Positions 15,516-25,355 of a stretch of DNA of 64,000 bases are shown piece by piece. The notes beneath the pieces were generated by a model. The model ran no database searches. It saw nothing but the letters and a program-made list of their open reading frames with translations, and was not told where the DNA came from. Source of the DNA: Chlamydiota bacterium (lineage in GTDB: Bacteria > Chlamydiota > Chlamydiia > Chlamydiales > RGXB01). A program made the translations under genes and the position numbers. The stretch lies in contig VGMF01000006.1 of the NCBI GenBank assembly GCA_016866475.1, positions 1 to 64,000 on the forward strand, read 5' to 3'. The stretch's first letter is position 1. Each line of letters opens with the position of its first letter.

Positions 15516-18500
15516 CTAATTTTTTATGAAAGCCTGTAGCTTTTGCAATACAAAATTTTTGAAATTTTCAGGAGTATTTATTGAAGGTGCGAGAAAGTTC
15601 AATAGCTTTTGATCACTTTCAATAGAAAGGGTGGTGTTTTTTAATTTTAAAAGCCGGATGCCATATTTTGAGCATTCGGCCCGCACCCAGGCAACGATAT
15701 AGAGCCATTTGACCTCAATCGTGGGAGCTCCAAAGCGATCGATTACCTCCTTATAAAGTTCGTCCACTTCGCTAGGTTCGATGCACTCGCCAAAACGGTG
15801 GTAGATCTCCATCCTCAAGCTTTTATCCTCAACATAAAAATCGGGGAGCTTGGCATCGAAAGGAATTTCGATTTTTGTCTCGGTGAATTGGGCCGGTTTA
15901 TTGGCGCGCATCAGGTCGATAGTCCGTTTTAGAAGTTTACAATACAGATGGAATCCCACAGAAGCAACATGACCCGATTGCTGCACCCCAAGGATATCTC
16001 CCGCTCCCCGGATTTCAAGATCGCGCATTGCTACTTTCAAACCCCCTCCATACCCTGAGGCGTCCACGATCGCCTTAATTCTTTGCGTTGAGGTCTCTTT
16101 CATTGTCTGCCCTTTGGGGACCATAAAAAAGGCATAGGCCGATTTATCGGAGCGTCCTACTCTCCCTTTCAACTGGTACAAATCGGAGATTCCAAATGTA
16201 TCTGCTCGATGGACAAAAATGGTGTTTGCATTCGGAATATCGATCCCGTTTTCGATGATTGTTGTCGCCAAAAGGAGGTCAAGGGCCCCTTTTTTGAAGC
16301 TGTGAAAAATTTCATCAATCGCGTCGGCATCCATTTGCCCATGCACGGTCCCGATACGGGCTTTGGGGACAAGTTTTTGCAAACGATCTTGCATTTCGTG
16401 GATGGTTTCTACTCTGTTATAAAGAAAGTAGGCCTGACCACCCCGTTGGAACTCATGCAAAAGGCCCTGCTGGATCACCACATCGCTCTCTTCCACAACC
16501 GAAATTTTGACCGGAAGACGATCGGAAGGGGGGGAGGAGATGACCGACATTTTTCTCGCATTCACTAAAGAAAGATGCAGTGTTCTGGGAATAGGGGTAG
16601 CCGACAAGGTCAGGCAATCGACACCCACCGTCGCCTGCTTCAACCACTCTTTGGCTCGTACCCCGAACCGCTGTTCTTCATCGACGATGATCAACCCAAG
16701 ATCTTTGAAAAGGACATCTTTGGAAATAATCCTGTGTGTTCCGATTAGAATGTCGACTTTCCCATCTGCGGTATCGTTAAGGGTTGCTTTGATCTCTTTG
16801 TTGGCACGGAAACGGCACACCAGTTCGATCCGAATAGGAAATCCCTCCATCCGTATCTTGAAATTATCGAAATGCTGCATCGCAAGAACCGTTGTGGGGA
16901 CCAATACCGCTACCTGCTTATGACCATCCAAAACTGCTTTAGCGGCCGCCCGCATCGCAATTTCGGTTTTGCCATAACCCACATCTCCCAGGATCAAACG
17001 GTCCATACCCTCAGTCGAGCACATGTCTTGTTTGATATCTTGAATCGCCTTTATTTGATCAATCGTCTCATCGAAAACAAAAGCATCCTCAAACAGTTCC
17101 ATCTCGAGGGAATCTTGTGGGTACTGGAATCCACCTTTGATTTGGCGCAAAGCCTGGCGATGCAAAAGCTCCCTTGCGTAACCAACAATCGCTTTTTCCA
17201 CCTTCAATTTTGTTTTTGCCCAGGTGTTCGTTCCCAATACATTCAAAGTGACCTTGTGGTCTTCTTTGGATCCGATATAACGACTTACAAGATGGGACTG
17301 GGACATGGGCACATAAAGTTTAGAGGAGTTGGCGTACTCTAAAACAATAAAATCGTCTTGCTCTTTTTGATGATTGCTCATCCTTTCAAAGCCTAAAAAC
17401 TTACCGACACCGTTGTGGTAATGGACAACAAGATCTTGAGGTTGCAATTCATGAAATTCGCTAACGGGAACATGGTTGTGGACTCGCCATCGTTTTCTAT
17501 GGATTTTTTTTCGTCCAGAAAATTCTGTATGGGGTAAAAATAGCTCTTTTTGATGATAGATGAAGCCGCCGGATAAATAACCCCTTTCAATCGTGACGTT
17601 TTTTGATCTGTCGGGAAAAACTTCTTCAAAATACTTTTCTTCAACAGGAGTTTGAGCAATTAGCCGGATTTGCATCCTGTTAAAAGGGGGCTGGTGTATC
17701 TGATACCCCACCTTTTTTAAATCGAGATGAGCTTCTATAGGTTCGTAAGGGGAAAAATTCTGCTCTAAAGTATATGTATTCTTAAAAAGCTCGAGACGTA
17801 TCGTTTGACTTTTCTCTCCCTGGTAAAACGCACGGCCAACTTGGGTTTGTTGACTTTCATCACACAAAGACTCCACCAGTTCATCAAATAAAAAGTAGAC
17901 TTCAGAGGCTTTCTCCAAAAGGGGGGCCAAATCGAGTTTAAGCTGAACCATCCGATCTTCTAAATGTGTGGGGTGATCCAAAAAAATTCGAAATGGAAAA
18001 GGAAAAAGATCGATGAGCCGTATCGAACCTTCCGTCGCGGTTGGTAAAAAATGAAACTCTAAAACAGGATGGGTGGAGCGCTGAGAAACCGGATCAAAAT
18101 GGCGTAACGAGGCGATTTTATCTCCATCGAATTCGACCCGTATAGGCTCAAGGGCATCGATGGGAAAAAAATCCACGAGACCTCCGCGTAAGGCATAATC
18201 TCCTTTATCGACGACGATCTTCTTACGCTCTAGCCCTATGGACTCAAGTTTAAATAAAAAAGGGTCAAATTCCAGATCCATCCCTTCTTTAAGAGAAATG
18301 TGCGTTAAAGAGGCCGGATTTGGGAGCGGATCAAAGATGCTCTGGATCGAGACAATCAAGGGGGGGGGATCGATCGCCTCTTTGAAAGCCTTAACTACTT
18401 TGTAACGCAACCCCTCTATGTCTAAATTTGCCTCTTTTGCTACCAGCTCCAAGGGCTCTTTTTTAAAAAAATAAGAAAGGTCATGAAAAAGATCCGGATT

Positions 18501-18605
18501 TCCCTCGCTAATAATCATGAAGGGGAGCGGATCTTTTTCTTGAATCTTTTGAATTAGATGGGCTTTGGTACTGGAGGTGAGCCCGTCAGCAGCAAACGGC
18601 TTCAA
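15516..18605 (-). CDS. mfd: Transcription-repair coupling factor Mfd
   Basis: Mfd removes RNA polymerase stalled at DNA damage and recruits UvrA. The order of domains is: UvrB-like N-terminal region, CarD-like polymerase-binding domain (LQPQDLVVHYHNGVGKFLGF), then a RecG-like helicase with Walker A GDVGYGKTE, LVPTTVLAMQHFD, VDEEQRFGV, and LSATPIPRTL, and a C-terminal TRCF domain. The length of 1029 aa is somewhat short, as the N-terminal part is reduced. The likely start is TTG 18605, after GAGGG, overlapping the alaS end by 20 bp. The nearest internal ATG is 18518. alaS and mfd are probably cotranscribed. Confidence 0.94.
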   Translation of the reverse strand: MKPFAADGLTSSTKAHLIQKIQEKDPLPFMIISEGNPDLFHDLSYFFKKEPLELVAKEANLDIEGLRYKVVKAFKEAIDPPPLIVSIQSIFDPLPNPASLTHISLKEGMDLEFDPFLFKLESIGLERKKIVVDKGDYALRGGLVDFFPIDALEPIRVEFDGDKIASLRHFDPVSQRSTHPVLEFHFLPTATEGSIRLIDLFPFPFRIFLDHPTHLEDRMVQLKLDLAPLLEKASEVYFLFDELVESLCDESQQTQVGRAFYQGEKSQTIRLELFKNTYTLEQNFSPYEPIEAHLDLKKVGYQIHQPPFNRMQIRLIAQTPVEEKYFEEVFPDRSKNVTIERGYLSGGFIYHQKELFLPHTEFSGRKKIHRKRWRVHNHVPVSEFHELQPQDLVVHYHNGVGKFLGFERMSNHQKEQDDFIVLEYANSSKLYVPMSQSHLVSRYIGSKEDHKVTLNVLGTNTWAKTKLKVEKAIVGYARELLHRQALRQIKGGFQYPQDSLEMELFEDAFVFDETIDQIKAIQDIKQDMCSTEGMDRLILGDVGYGKTEIAMRAAAKAVLDGHKQVAVLVPTTVLAMQHFDNFKIRMEGFPIRIELVCRFRANKEIKATLNDTADGKVDILIGTHRIISKDVLFKDLGLIIVDEEQRFGVRAKEWLKQATVGVDCLTLSATPIPRTLHLSLVNARKMSVISSPPSDRLPVKISVVEESDVVIQQGLLHEFQRGGQAYFLYNRVETIHEMQDRLQKLVPKARIGTVHGQMDADAIDEIFHSFKKGALDLLLATTIIENGIDIPNANTIFVHRADTFGISDLYQLKGRVGRSDKSAYAFFMVPKGQTMKETSTQRIKAIVDASGYGGGLKVAMRDLEIRGAGDILGVQQSGHVASVGFHLYCKLLKRTIDLMRANKPAQFTETKIEIPFDAKLPDFYVEDKSLRMEIYHRFGECIEPSEVDELYKEVIDRFGAPTIEVKWLYIVAWVRAECSKYGIRLLKLKNTTLSIESDQKLLNFLAPSINTPENFKNFVLQKLQAFIKN

Positions 18606-21141
18606 GCAACCCTCGTAAATGTTTCACCAGTGGTTCCCCTTTCAAATGGGTTGCAAAGGTCCCTTGCACAAACTCTTTTGTACCTCCCCCCTTGATAGTG
18701 AGTGAGCCCTTTAAGTCCTCTAAGAGTTTTTTTGCATCCAATTTCGGGGGAGTAGCAAGGACAAAACGGTTCTCATTAAATAAAAAGACCAATTCACTGC
18801 GCCCTTTGGCTAAAGGACAAGCGATATCTACAAGATCTTTTAGCTCTAAACTAAGCTCCTTGATCAATTTTCCAACAGGTTCATCAACAAGATTTTGGAA
18901 AATTTCCCTTTTTTGCCCCTCTTTTAGATCCTCAAGATCTTTTTGCATCTTGCGATGCTCGGTCAACAGGGTATCGAGTGCTTCAAGAGTTTTGTCTTGA
19001 GGGCACTTCATTAGTGCATTTGCCTTGTCAAGGGTCGCCTCTTTTTGTAAAAGCAGGGCGATCGCCTCGTGTGAGCAGAGAGCCTCTATGCGGCGCACCC
19101 CGGATGCAACGGAGGACTCTTTGAGGACTTTTAGAAGCAGGATGTCACCCGTGTTTTTCACATGGGTACCACCACAGAGCTCGTAGGAAAAATCTCCTAT
19201 TTGTACGACACGCACAAGAGCATCGTATTTGTCCTGAAAAAACTGCTTGATCTTCGGCTCTTTTTTCACCTCTTCGTAGGGGAGTTCATACGTTTTAACG
19301 ACGCAGTTTTCCCGGATTTTTTCATTAGAAATCCGTTCAATCTCTTTGATTTCCGCCTCGCTCAGCGGTTTTTGGGAGTTAAAATCGAATCGGATCCGGT
19401 TTGTACCCACAAAAGAGCCCTGTTGGCGCACTTGAGGACCTGCAACTTGTTGCAAAGCGTAGTGCAGAATGTGGGTTGCGGTATGGTTTTTTTCGATCTC
19501 TTTGCGTGTGGTTGCGTCGACTTTGGCCTCCAATACAGCGGAGAGCACAATCGTATCTTCCGCTTTTCCTTCATGGACGATAAGCCCTTTCACCAAAGCC
19601 TTTGTAGCTTGTACGACAAAGGATCCGATCCTTCCCACATCTCCGATTTGCCCCCCCTTTTCAGCATAAAACGGGGTCTCGCTAAGAATCAGGGCCCCAG
19701 TTTGTCCTTTCAAAAGAGTATCCACAAACTGCCCGTTGTGTAAAATGCCGGTCACCGTGGATTGGGTCGACAATCTGTCGTAGCCGATAAAATCTGTGGC
19801 TCCGTGTTTTTCGACAAAATCCACCAGCGGCTCCATAGAAATCTGTTCTTTCGCTTCAAACCCTTTTCTGGAGATCTCTTTAGCTCTCTCCTCTTCTTTA
19901 AGGTAGCCTTCCGTGTCAATTTTTATAGACATATCCTTTGCCATCAAAGCCAGTTCGTCGAACGGGATTCCGTAGGTATCTTTTAGTTTGAATGCGACTT
20001 CTCCCTCCAAAAGGCTTTTTGGCTTCGCCTCTTCGAAAGCTTTTTGCAAAAGCCCCCCGCTTCTTTTGAGGGTGCGTAAGAACCCCTCCTCTTCTTGAAG
20101 AATCATCTCTTCGATGGTAGCCTGGTGAGACTTGAGTTCCGGGTAGGCTGCGCCCATTTGACCGATCAGTGGCAAAACCATTTGATGCAAAAAAGGATCC
20201 TCTTTACCCAGGCGGCGCCCGAATTGGACGGCACGACGTAAAATTTTCCTTAAGACATACCCGCGGTCAACGTTGCTTAAGATAGCTCCATCCGCAATTG
20301 CAAACGAGAGCGATCGGATGTGGTCGGCAATTACATGGAAGGCAACTTTGTTATCCTCATAGCGTCTTCCTAGAATTTTTTCGGCATCACGAATGAGCTG
20401 GACAAAAAGATCCACTTCAAAAACGGTATCAACACCTTGCTTAAGAGCTGCGATCCTTTCCAATCCCATCCCTGTATCGATAGAGGGGCGTTTTAAAGGA
20501 ACCTGACCATGAGGCCCTTTGTCAAATTGCATGAAAACGCAGTTCCAAAATTCTAAAAAGCGCTCCCCCGATTCGTCCTCATAGGGGTCGCGAGCCGTTG
20601 AAAAACGCTCTCCGCGGTCATAAAGAAGTTCGGTGCAGGGGCCACAAGGACCGGTATCACCCATGGCCCAAAAATTTTGTTTGGCACCAAAGCGCACTAG
20701 TTGTTTTTCAGGAACATGACTTTTCCAGATCTCAAAGGCCTCATCGTCCGTCTCAAAAACAGAAACGAATATTTTTTTCGGATCCAGTTGGAACACGTCC
20801 GTCGAAACTTCCCACGCAAATTGTATCGCCTCTTTTTTGAAATAGTCGCCAAAAGAGAAATTTCCCAGCATCTCAAAAAAAGTCAAATGGCGCGAAGTAT
20901 AGCCGACATCGTCGAGGTCGTTATGTTTACCGCCAGCGCGGATGCACTTTTGGGAGGTGGTCGCGCGGGTGTAGTCCCGTTTTTCCTTTCCTAGAAAAAT
21001 ATCTTTGAATTGGTTCATTCCGGCGTTGGCAAACAATAGCGTCGGGTCGTCCTGGGGAATGACCGGAGATGAGGGGACGTGGGTATGCCCTTTGTTGACG
21101 AAATAGCGAATAAATTTTTCTCTTATCTGCGATACGTTCAT
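18586..21141 (-). CDS. alaS: Alanyl-tRNA synthetase
   Basis: Charges tRNA-Ala. The class II catalytic core carries HTHVPSSPVIPQDDPTLLFANAGMNQF and SQKCIRAGGKHNDLDDVG. The editing domain carries HTATHILHYALQQV and CGGTHVKNTGD, which provide the zinc ligands for clearing mischarged Ser/Gly. The C-terminal C-Ala domain ends FVQGTFATHLKGE. The length of 851 aa is normal. ATG 21141 (MNVSQIREKF) follows AAGGT. The longer upstream reading is unlikely. Divergent from tkt with about 70 bp between starts. Confidence 0.97.
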   Translation of the reverse strand: MNVSQIREKFIRYFVNKGHTHVPSSPVIPQDDPTLLFANAGMNQFKDIFLGKEKRDYTRATTSQKCIRAGGKHNDLDDVGYTSRHLTFFEMLGNFSFGDYFKKEAIQFAWEVSTDVFQLDPKKIFVSVFETDDEAFEIWKSHVPEKQLVRFGAKQNFWAMGDTGPCGPCTELLYDRGERFSTARDPYEDESGERFLEFWNCVFMQFDKGPHGQVPLKRPSIDTGMGLERIAALKQGVDTVFEVDLFVQLIRDAEKILGRRYEDNKVAFHVIADHIRSLSFAIADGAILSNVDRGYVLRKILRRAVQFGRRLGKEDPFLHQMVLPLIGQMGAAYPELKSHQATIEEMILQEEEGFLRTLKRSGGLLQKAFEEAKPKSLLEGEVAFKLKDTYGIPFDELALMAKDMSIKIDTEGYLKEEERAKEISRKGFEAKEQISMEPLVDFVEKHGATDFIGYDRLSTQSTVTGILHNGQFVDTLLKGQTGALILSETPFYAEKGGQIGDVGRIGSFVVQATKALVKGLIVHEGKAEDTIVLSAVLEAKVDATTRKEIEKNHTATHILHYALQQVAGPQVRQQGSFVGTNRIRFDFNSQKPLSEAEIKEIERISNEKIRENCVVKTYELPYEEVKKEPKIKQFFQDKYDALVRVVQIGDFSYELCGGTHVKNTGDILLLKVLKESSVASGVRRIEALCSHEAIALLLQKEATLDKANALMKCPQDKTLEALDTLLTEHRKMQKDLEDLKEGQKREIFQNLVDEPVGKLIKELSLELKDLVDIACPLAKGRSELVFLFNENRFVLATPPKLDAKKLLEDLKGSLTIKGGGTKEFVQGTFATHLKGEPLVKHLRGLLEAVCC

Positions 21142-21212
21142 TGTTTTACCTTGCACAGATTGACATATACGGTTAAAAGTAATGGAAAATGCTGGTAAAA
21201 GCAAGGGGTATT

Positions 21213-23159
21213 ATGGCGCTAGACTCGGGAGTTTTTTTATCTAGGTTTGCTAAGTCTATTCGCTCACTTTCGATCGATATGGTCGAGAATGCCAAATCGG
21301 GTCACCCTGGCGCCCCTCTAGGCCTTGCTGATGTTATGGCTTATTTATTCAGCGAATTTTTGCGCTATTCCCCTGAAGATCCCGGCTGGCTTGGCAGAGA
21401 TCGGTTTGTATTGTCCGCAGGGCATGCTTCCGCCATGCTCTACTCTACTCTATTTTTGACAGGCTACAAATTTACGATGGAGGACTTGAAGCGCTTCCGT
21501 CAGTTTGAGTCCAAAACTCCCGGGCACCCCGAGGTGGATTTGCCCCGCGGAATCGAGTGCACCACAGGACCTCTCGGACAAGGGATAGGAAATGCTGTGG
21601 GGATGGCTCTGTCGCAAAAAATGTTGATGGCCCGTTTTGGGAATATTTTTGATGCTAAAACCGTAGTGGTTGCTGGAGACGGCTGTTTTATGGAGGGGGT
21701 TGCTCAGGAGGCACTTTCTCTTGCCGGGCACTTAGGATTGAACAACCTGATTGTGATCTACGACTACAATAGTGTGACTTTAGATGGGTTTCGGGAGGAT
21801 TCGGCCTCGGAGGATGTCCAAGCAAGATATAAAGCGGAAAGTTTTGACGTCTATACTGTAGACGGACACAATTATGAGGATATTCATCGGGTTTTTGCAC
21901 CACTCAAATTGAAACAAGACAGACCTGTTCTGATTCTGGCAAAAACAATTATTGGTTATGGAGCTAAGAAAAAGGCCGGTACCCATGAAGCTCATGGAGA
22001 GCCGTTAGGCCCTGAAGAGCTCCAAAATGTGAAAGAATTTCATCAGATCCCTCTAGATAAACCATTTTGGTTTGATGAGGATCTGCGCGCCGACTTTATC
22101 GACAGAAATGAAGAAAAATTGCAAACAAGCAATAACTGGTCAATCAACTCAAAGGCGATTGAGGCGGCTATGTTTTTAAAAGAGCCGATCTCTAAAGAAT
22201 TAGTGGACGAGATTAAAAAAATAGTGTGGCCCGAGTCCGTTTCAGGGCGCGACGCTCTTAAAATGACCCTCCCGTTGATTGCAAAATATCAAAAAAACTT
22301 CTTTACAGTCTCAGCCGACCTGTCGGGCTCCGACCGGACGGCTATTAAAGACGGGGGGGTTGTGCGCACCGGAAGTTTTGGGGGGAGGGTGATCCGAGCT
22401 GGGATCAGGGAGCATGGGATGGCCGCGATAGCCAACGGCATGCGCCTTGTCGGTTTGAGGATTCTAACGGGTACTTTCTTCTGTTTTTCCGATTACATGA
22501 GACCTTCGATCAGGCTTGCGGCGCTTTCCCATGTCAATACGATTTTTGTATTTACACATGACTCCGTCGGATTGGGAGAGGATGGACCTACACATCAACC
22601 AATAGAACATTTAGCCTCTCTAAGAGCTATGCCGAACCTTCTTTTGTTTAGACCATCCGATCCGCTCGAGGTGGCTTTGGGTCTTTGTTTTGCCATGGAG
22701 CAGCATGTCCCGGTAGCTATGGTCTTAAGTCGGCAAGGGTACACCAGAACACCGGATCTTAAGGGTCTTGATATTTCTACTGGGCATGCGGTGGTATTCA
22801 ATTCTGCCCCCCCATCCAGTATGTATGACTATATACTTTACTCTACAGGTAGTGAAGTCGCTTTAGCGGTGGATGTTGCCAAGAGATTGAGTCAGAAAGG
22901 GCAATCGGTCAAAGTGATCTCCCTTTTTAATTTTAAATTGTATGATGCGTGGCTATTGAAGCAAAGCAACCCCTCTGTTCAAGCTAAAACAAGTGTGTCG
23001 ATTGAGATGGGGTCTAGTTTTGGTTGGTGCCGCTATGCTAAAGAGCATGTTGCGATCGACAGCTTTGGCGCATCTGCCCCCATCAAGGACAATTTAAAAC
23101 ATTTTGGATTCACCGTCGATGCGATTTTGGATCGTCTGTCTAAGCATACTGCATCTTAG
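21213..23159 (+). CDS. tkt: Transketolase
   Basis: Thiamine-diphosphate enzyme of the non-oxidative pentose phosphate pathway. Signatures are KSGHPGAPLGLADVMAYLF, TTGPLGQGIGNAVGMA, the ThDP motif starting GDGCFMEGVAQEA and ending at DYN, and in the pyrimidine domain HDSVGLGEDGPTHQPIEHLA. The 648-aa length is standard. AAGGGG precedes ATG 21213. A further upstream in-frame start at 21189 is less likely. The last 41 bp are also read in another frame as the signal peptide of the next gene. Together with gnd at 58 kb it suggests a working pentose phosphate pathway. Confidence 0.96.
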   Translation: MALDSGVFLSRFAKSIRSLSIDMVENAKSGHPGAPLGLADVMAYLFSEFLRYSPEDPGWLGRDRFVLSAGHASAMLYSTLFLTGYKFTMEDLKRFRQFESKTPGHPEVDLPRGIECTTGPLGQGIGNAVGMALSQKMLMARFGNIFDAKTVVVAGDGCFMEGVAQEALSLAGHLGLNNLIVIYDYNSVTLDGFREDSASEDVQARYKAESFDVYTVDGHNYEDIHRVFAPLKLKQDRPVLILAKTIIGYGAKKKAGTHEAHGEPLGPEELQNVKEFHQIPLDKPFWFDEDLRADFIDRNEEKLQTSNNWSINSKAIEAAMFLKEPISKELVDEIKKIVWPESVSGRDALKMTLPLIAKYQKNFFTVSADLSGSDRTAIKDGGVVRTGSFGGRVIRAGIREHGMAAIANGMRLVGLRILTGTFFCFSDYMRPSIRLAALSHVNTIFVFTHDSVGLGEDGPTHQPIEHLASLRAMPNLLLFRPSDPLEVALGLCFAMEQHVPVAMVLSRQGYTRTPDLKGLDISTGHAVVFNSAPPSSMYDYILYSTGSEVALAVDVAKRLSQKGQSVKVISLFNFKLYDAWLLKQSNPSVQAKTSVSIEMGSSFGWCRYAKEHVAIDSFGASAPIKDNLKHFGFTVDAILDRLSKHTAS

Positions 23160-23979
23160 TTTAACAGCTCAAAACACTGCGACCCAATATGCTAATATAA
23201 CAATTACCATAAATGGTGACGCCGATCAAAGCGTCACTCTGGCAGTTACTCCAAAAACTTTCTATACAGCCTATAGCGATAGCCAAGCATACATTGTTGT
23301 CCCGCCGGTCACATATACCTTGACCGGGGTAGAGATTGAAAGTGCAGGAAAAATAGATCTGGATTTTTCGATACAGGTGCGGCCTGTCCAAACCGGGGCC
23401 GAAACGTTTCAATTGCAAGCATCCACTCTGATCCAAAGATTCAATATCGTTTCGTTTTTATCACCGTTTTACTATCTGGCGCAATTCTACCCTCTACAAA
23501 TCGGTGCCGGGGCTGCAAACAGCTTATATGCCTTTGCAACGCTCTCGACTGACTCAAAAACGGTAAAACTCTGGTATCAAGGGCAGACGGTGATAGGAGC
23601 ATCCATAACACCGCAGCAAACAACCCTTTTTTCTATCTGTAATTCTTACAACAATTACAACATCCTCGAAAGCTCTACCGGTACCACCGATATTCAAACG
23701 ATTGTTTATAAAATGTCTTTTTCAAAAGATGCAATCGATACTTTAACCAACCAAAGCGCCGGCACCTATTTTTTTCAAATCTACCTGACCCTGAATCCCT
23801 ACCAGATACCGGTAAACTCGTCGACTTCAATATTTTTAACGAACACTCTTACGTATTTGAACGCACTCTATCAGCAAACATTCAGCTATAGAGCCCCTGC
23901 ACCGGCTCAGGTGCTTGTAAACCGCCAGTTTTTATTGGCCGAGATCCAGGAAGTGCAAGCTGCAATCGCCCTTTTATAG
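23119..23979 (+). CDS. Secreted protein of unknown function overlapping tkt
   Basis: A 286-aa protein starting at ATG 23119 with a clear signal peptide (MRFWIVCLSILHLSLTA, cleavage probably before QNTA). The mature part is rich in Thr, Ser, Gln and Tyr with alternating beta-type patterns (NITITINGDADQSVTLAV, STLIQRFNIVSF) and few charged residues. It looks like an exported beta-rich surface or periplasmic protein. I do not recognise the family. The signal peptide codons lie almost entirely within the tkt 3' end in the +1 frame, and no in-frame ATG follows until far downstream. The ribosome binding site is weak (GGA, 12 bases upstream). Confidence 0.75.
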   Translation: MRFWIVCLSILHLSLTAQNTATQYANITITINGDADQSVTLAVTPKTFYTAYSDSQAYIVVPPVTYTLTGVEIESAGKIDLDFSIQVRPVQTGAETFQLQASTLIQRFNIVSFLSPFYYLAQFYPLQIGAGAANSLYAFATLSTDSKTVKLWYQGQTVIGASITPQQTTLFSICNSYNNYNILESSTGTTDIQTIVYKMSFSKDAIDTLTNQSAGTYFFQIYLTLNPYQIPVNSSTSIFLTNTLTYLNALYQQTFSYRAPAPAQVLVNRQFLLAEIQEVQAAIALL

Positions 23980-24032
23980 TCTTTAAAATGGAAGTAAAAA
24001 AGATATCCAGTAAAAGCGAATTGGCTACTCTT

Positions 24033-24698
24033 CTAGTTTAGGGAAGTGGCAAGTTCTAGGCGTCGCCTTGCCTCGAAACACAAAGGCTCGATCAACTTTT
24101 GTTGTGAGGGGGGGAGCCTTAAAAGAAGATACTCCATCGCCTGCTGAATGGATCCTAAGGAGGAGGGAGCCTCTAAAATTTGGATGAACCCCATAGCCTC
24201 CGTGCTTTGTTGGATCGATTCTTTTATGAAATGGAGCTGATTGATGCGACGGATTTTCCATCCAAAAAAGAGCCAAATAGGCATGCAGATAAACTGATTG
24301 ATAAGAAACAGGCTAAAGTTAGATTCAATCACTTGGACTATTAAAGGGTTCAATGTCCCCTTGAAATAGAAGATAAGCTGGAAAGTATTTAAAAGGAGGC
24401 ACAAAGAGTTGAAAACAATCCAAAATGTTAAAAAACCGTTCCTTTTCTTTACTACTGCGTGGGAGTAAAGCAGATAGGTTATGAGAGAATTTACTAAAAA
24501 ATTCCCTAATAAGAAAAGGGCTAAAAGAAGAGTCGGGTTAAAACCTATATTTTGTAAAAGAGGATTTTTAAAAAAATGATCGAGATGGGTTATGTTGTTA
24601 AGGAGGGGAATCGCTAAAAATACTAGCAACGTTGTGAGTGAAAAAAAACGTTTGAAAAAGACCTCTTTTGGGTTGTTTATGGCATCTAGTAAATTCAT
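24033..24698 (-). CDS. Multi-pass membrane protein, possibly Yip1-like
   Basis: A 221-aa protein with about four hydrophobic helices (near 18-37, 55-77, 89-112 and 128-148) and a soluble C-terminal 65 residues. The opening LLDAINNPKEVFFKRF resembles the start of Yip1-domain proteins, but this is weak. It is the last of four genes on the minus strand (24033-26210 plus the CT296-like gene). No function can be assigned. Confidence 0.6.
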   Translation of the reverse strand: MNLLDAINNPKEVFFKRFFSLTTLLVFLAIPLLNNITHLDHFFKNPLLQNIGFNPTLLLALFLLGNFLVNSLITYLLYSHAVVKKRNGFLTFWIVFNSLCLLLNTFQLIFYFKGTLNPLIVQVIESNFSLFLINQFICMPIWLFFGWKIRRINQLHFIKESIQQSTEAMGFIQILEAPSSLGSIQQAMEYLLLRLPPSQQKLIEPLCFEARRRLELATSLN

Positions 24699-24772
24699 TT
24701 AAAAGCCCTCATTTACTTTATAAAATAATTATAGGGGAATTAAAGAGAAAAAAGCGAGCAAAAACCTCCGTT

Positions 24773-25276
24773 TTATTGCCTCGAGTTTTGATGGAAAAAG
24801 GGGAAGTTTAAACCATTTTGTAGAGTTCTTTTTTTTAGAAAAGCCAAACCGCTGTTTGCAAATTTTTTTACAATCAAAGTCCAGATATACAAACCGCACA
24901 AAAAAAGCCAAATACAGGTAGCTGCGGCCTCAAAATAAAAAAAGGGGCTTTGATCCAAATGAGTGCTGAAAAAAACACCGTTTTCCACCAGTGAGCGGAT
25001 CAAGACACCAGATTCCCAGACAAAAATAGGGAGCAGGACAAGAGAAAAATTTCTTTCAAAAACCAGATAATCTAATACGAAGACCATGAGAAGCTGCATA
25101 AGAGGTAGAAAGTAGATCCCCCAGAGGACTGTTTTCAACAATGGGAAGAAATCTGCTGCAGGGTTCGGTTCAAGGAGAAAATGGGCGTTCCAAATTTCGA
25201 TGCTTTGAAAGACTAAGACCAAAAGGGGAAAAAAAAGAAAGTTGGAGACCCTTAGGAGGGTTTTGACTGTAAGCAT
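24773..25276 (-). CDS. Small membrane protein of unknown function
   Basis: A 167-aa protein with about four membrane helices (near 12-28, 47-72, 77-94 and 115-137) and a basic C-terminus. Its layout resembles that of the 221-aa neighbour downstream, and both may belong to one inner-membrane unit. The ATG at 25276 has only a weak ribosome binding site. Not recognised. Confidence 0.6.
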   Translation of the reverse strand: MLTVKTLLRVSNFLFFPLLVLVFQSIEIWNAHFLLEPNPAADFFPLLKTVLWGIYFLPLMQLLMVFVLDYLVFERNFSLVLLPIFVWESGVLIRSLVENGVFFSTHLDQSPFFYFEAAATCIWLFLCGLYIWTLIVKKFANSGLAFLKKRTLQNGLNFPFFHQNSRQ

Positions 25277-25355
25277 GATGACAAAAAAATTAGTATTTAT
25301 CCCATGTTAGCTTCATCAGGTTAAATAGGCAAAAATTTAAAAATGGGGGAGCGTT

